Positions 60,301 through 64,000 of a stretch of DNA of 64,000 nt are shown piece by piece (positions within the stretch are counted from its first letter, which is position 1; each line of letters begins with the position of its first letter). Made by a program: the position numbers and the translations under genes. Below the pieces are notes generated by a model. The model made no database searches. It saw nothing but the letters and a program-made list of their open reading frames with translations, and was not told the origin of the DNA. Source of the stretch: Sapria himalayana (lineage: Eukaryota; Streptophyta; Magnoliopsida; Malpighiales; Rafflesiaceae); assembly GCA_029783825.1 (NCBI GenBank), contig JAREIK010010368.1, positions 358,012-422,011 on the forward strand. Direction: 5' to 3'.

Positions 60301-63300
60301 TTCTTTAAATAAAAACTATAAATCACTTAAGGCATAAACACTTAAATCACTAAACCCCAAAACACCTAAATACCTAAACCATTAAAACTATATATCCTGA
60401 ATAATAAATAATAAATCACACTTTTATTTGTATTCATTATAATTTTAAATATTCAATTTAATTATTTTTTAGTTTATTTTTATAGAATTATAAATTACTA
60501 AATATATTGTGAGGAAGACGAATATAATTCAAATAATATACATTTAAGAACAAAAAATATAAACTTATAAAAAGAAGCAAAACATCAAAAACATTATTAA
60601 TTAGTAATTTATTTTACTTTGATTTTGAATAAATTTATGTTTTGCAAATATATTTTAAATAATATCTATCTTATTTATAATAGTTTATTAATTAATTTTT
60701 TGATCATTAATATAATATCTATCAATATAATTGTTTATATTGAATTTGTATGATATTTAAGTATTATTATTATCATAACTAAACATAGTATTTACATTTA
60801 AGAAAATCTAAAAATTGTTATAATTTCAAAGGTTATAACCTTCAAAAATGAGAAAAAATAACAAAAAATAAATTTTTTGTTATATCATTGTTTAAATAAA
60901 ACTTATAAACCATTAAATACCTAAACACATAAATCTCTAAACTCCAAAACACCAAAGCCCCTAAATACTTAAACCTTTAAACTCCTAAACTTTAAATATA
61001 ATTTATATAATTTATTGAAATATTAATTACAAAATTAATTATGAGTGATACAAATATAATTTAAATAACTTATTTTTTATCAAAAAAAATATAATCTTAT
61101 AAAATTAGGCAAACACTAAAAAAAAATTATTATTTAGTAATAAATTTACTATGATTTTTAATCATTTTAGTTTTTATAATTAAATTTAAATTTATATATA
61201 TCAAATTAATAATAGTTTATTAATTTATTTTTTGATAAGTGATATAATATCATCAATAAAATTATTTATATTTAGTTTATATTATATATTTTTATAATAA
61301 ATATTATTACTAAATATTGTAATCACATTTTTAAAAAATTTAAAAATTATTATATTTTCATAGGTTATAATCTTTGAAAATTTGAAAAAATATCAAAAAT
61401 AATTTATTTGTTATTTCATTGTTTAAATAAAACCTATAAACCACTAATTGCCTAAATACTTAAATGAATAACTTCTAAATCTTGAAAACTTTAAATAGAT
61501 AATTTTTTTAATCAGATATATCCAAAATAATAAAAAATAAAGTCATTTTTATTTTTTTTCATTATAATTTTAAATATTCATTTTAATTATTTATTTGTTT
61601 ATTTTTATATAAATATTAAATACAAAATAAATTATGTGTTAGACAATTATAATTTATATAAATTATTTTTCATCAAAAAAATATAGATTAACTTATTAAA
61701 AAAAAATTAAAAACAAAAAATTATTAGATAATAATATAATTTGCTATGCTTCTGAATCATTATTTGTTTGGTAATTATATTTTAATTGATATCTATCTTA
61801 TTAATAATAGATTATTAATTTATTTTTTGATCATTATTAGAATATTTATCAGTAAAATTATTTATATTGAATTTATATGAAATATAAATATAATGATTAT
61901 TATACCTAAATATTGAATTTACTTTTGAAAAAAATTTAAATATTACTATATTTTCAAAGGTTATAAGCTTCAAAAATGGTAAAAAATCACAAAAATAATT
62001 TTTTTATTATTTTATTATTTAAATAAAACTTATAAACCACTAAATGCCTAATCATTTAAATATCTAGACTCCTTAACCCTAAAACCCCCTAAATACTTAA
62101 ACTATTAAACCTATATAACATAAATAATAAATATTAAATTTCATTTTTATTTGTATTCATTATAATTTTAAATATTCATTTTATTTATTTATTAGTTTAT
62201 TTTTATAGAAATCTAAATTACACAATAAATAATGAGTGAGACATATAATTTAAATATATTATTTTTTATGAAAAAAAATAATCTTTTAAAAATAAACAAA
62301 ATTACAAAAATTAAAAATTTTATTTAGTAATATAATTTACTTTGATTTTGAATTATTTTGGGTTCTGCAAATATATTTTAATTAATATCTATCTTATTAA
62401 AAATAGTTTATTAATTTATTTTTTGATCATTATAATAATATATATTAATAAAATTTTTTATATTAAATTTACATCAAATATAATTATTAAGATTATTATA
62501 ACTAAGTATTGCATTCATATTTTAGAAAGATTAAAAAATTATTATATTTTAAAAGGTAATAATCTTTGAAAATCATGAAAATTCATAAAAATAAATTTTT
62601 GGTTATTTCATTGATTAAATAAAACCTATAAACACATAAATGTGGAAACATATAAATCAATAAACTTTTTAACCCCAAAACAACAAAAAACTTAAAAAAT
62701 TAAATAGGTATACCCTAAATAATAAATCATAAATCTATTTTATTAGTATTCATTATAACTTAAAATATTCTTTTTAATTATTTATCAATTTATTTTTATA
62801 GAAATATTAATTACAAATTAAATTATTAGTGAAACAGATATAATTTAAATAATTTATTTGTCATCAAAAAAATATATATGCATATAAAATAAGGTAAAAT
62901 TTTAAAATAAAAAATTATTATTTAGTAAAATATCTTATTTTGATTTTAAATCATCTTAGATTCTACAATTATATTTTAATTTATATCATTCTTATTATTA
63001 CTAGTTTATTAATTTATTTATTGATTATTATTATAATATCTATTAATAAAATTATTTATATTTAGTTTACATAATATATAATTATTAAGATATTATAACT
63101 AAATATTATATTCACATTTAAAAAAATTTAAAAATTATTTTTTTTTCAAAGGTTACAACCTTCAAAAATTAAAAAAATTCAAAAAATTAATTTTTTTTTT
63201 AATTCTTAAGATAATAACTATAAATCACTAAAGGTCTAAACACTTAAATTACTAAACTCCAAAACCCAATAACACCTAAATATTTAAACCATTAAACTGG

Positions 63301-64000
63301 TATATCCTGAATTATAAATAATAAATCTCAATATTATTTGTATTCATTATAATTTAAAATAATTATTTTAATTATTTATTAGTTTATTATTATAGAATTA
63401 TAAATTACGAAATAAATTATGAGTAAGACAAATTAATTTAAATAATTTATTTATAAAAAAAAAAATATAAAGTTATAAAAAAAGCGAAACATTAAAAAAA
63501 TTATTATTAAGTAATATAGTGTACTTTGATTTTGAATAAATTTAGATTTTGCAAATATATTTTAAATAATATCTATCTTATTAATAATAGTTTATTAAAT
63601 TTTTTTGATCATTATTATAATATCTAGAATGTAATTATTTATGTTGAATTTAAATGACTTATATTTATTAAGATTATTAAAACTAAATATTATAATTACA
63701 TTTTAAAATAATTTAGAAATTTTTATATTTTCAAAGGTTATAACCTTCAAAAATTAAAAAAATAATAAAAATAAATTTTTTATTATATCATTGTTTAAAT
63801 AAAACTTATAACCCACTAAATGCCTAAACACTTAAACCTCTAAACTCCGAAACACAAAAGCTACGAAAAACATTAAACCTTTAAACTCGTAAACCTTAAA
63901 TATAATTTAAATAATTTATTAAAATATTAATTACAAAATAAATTATGAATGATACAAATATAATTTAAATAATTTATTTTTCATCAAAATAAAAATATAA
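57348..64000 (-). repeat. AT-rich satellite array, block VII (inverted)
   Basis: The same satellite as blocks I-VI, read on the minus strand. The anchor appears as TAAACCACTAAATGC near 57926, 58515, 59270, 60320, 60905, 61435, 62030, 62630, 63215 and 63805. Words such as CCGGTATACCC, GATTATTATAACTAAATATT and CTTTGATTTTGAATC are the reverse complements of the standard landmarks. Monomer types follow the known order when read from 64000 back to 57348. A unit near 59765-59800 has lost both its G-rich module and its palindrome. The array continues past the window edge. Confidence 0.93.

Noticed and set aside
3315..64000. Possibility that the AT-rich DNA is plant mitochondrial or plastid sequence
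   Set aside because: No organellar genes or rRNA are visible, and the tandem higher-order satellite with hAT and LTR insertions is typical of nuclear heterochromatin.

Overview
The window looks like non-coding nuclear heterochromatin from a plant, most likely a flowering plant. The support is two hAT-superfamily DNA transposons with plant-type transposase motifs, a solo LTR with TG...CA ends and a 5-bp target duplication, and stretches resembling degenerate plant telomere repeat (TTTAGGG). The species cannot be named from the sequence. I see no intact host gene, rRNA, tRNA or CRISPR array. The only recognisable coding sequences are two decayed hAT transposase pseudogenes.

Layout: 1-3314 is the 3' part of hAT copy A, cut by the window edge. 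3315-8650 is AT-rich satellite. 8651-10794 is a less AT-rich 'complex segment' (copy 1). 10795-22539 is satellite. 22545-23120 is a solo LTR. 23126-24396 is satellite. 24397-28092 is a full-length but dead hAT element, copy B. 28093-33620 is satellite. 33621-36100 is complex segment copy 2. 36101-46395 is satellite. 46396-48855 is complex segment copy 3. 48856-57337 is satellite. At about 57338-57347 the array flips orientation, and 57348-64000 is the same satellite inverted.

The satellite has roughly 80 divergent monomers, mostly 530-610 bp. Each typically has (i) a G-rich module of degenerate TTTAGG-like words, (ii) a palindrome with half-site ATTTTCAAAGGTTA, (iii) an AT-rich body with a second palindrome around a HindIII site (TATAAGCTTATA), and (iv) an end carrying GGTATACC. 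Monomer types recur in order, giving a complex higher-order repeat. Complex segments start at 8651, 33621 and 46396 (spacings 24,970 and 12,775). The two hAT right ends lie at 3314 and 28092 (spacing 24,778), inside the same monomer type at the same satellite position. The two hAT copies share premature stops, so they are best read as one dead insertion amplified with the array rather than two insertions.

The points most worth a second look are the conserved palindrome and the breakpoints at its centre, the telomere-like module in every monomer and in the complex segment, the unidentified complex segment itself, and the orientation switch. All similarity statements are by-eye alignments; no database search was possible.
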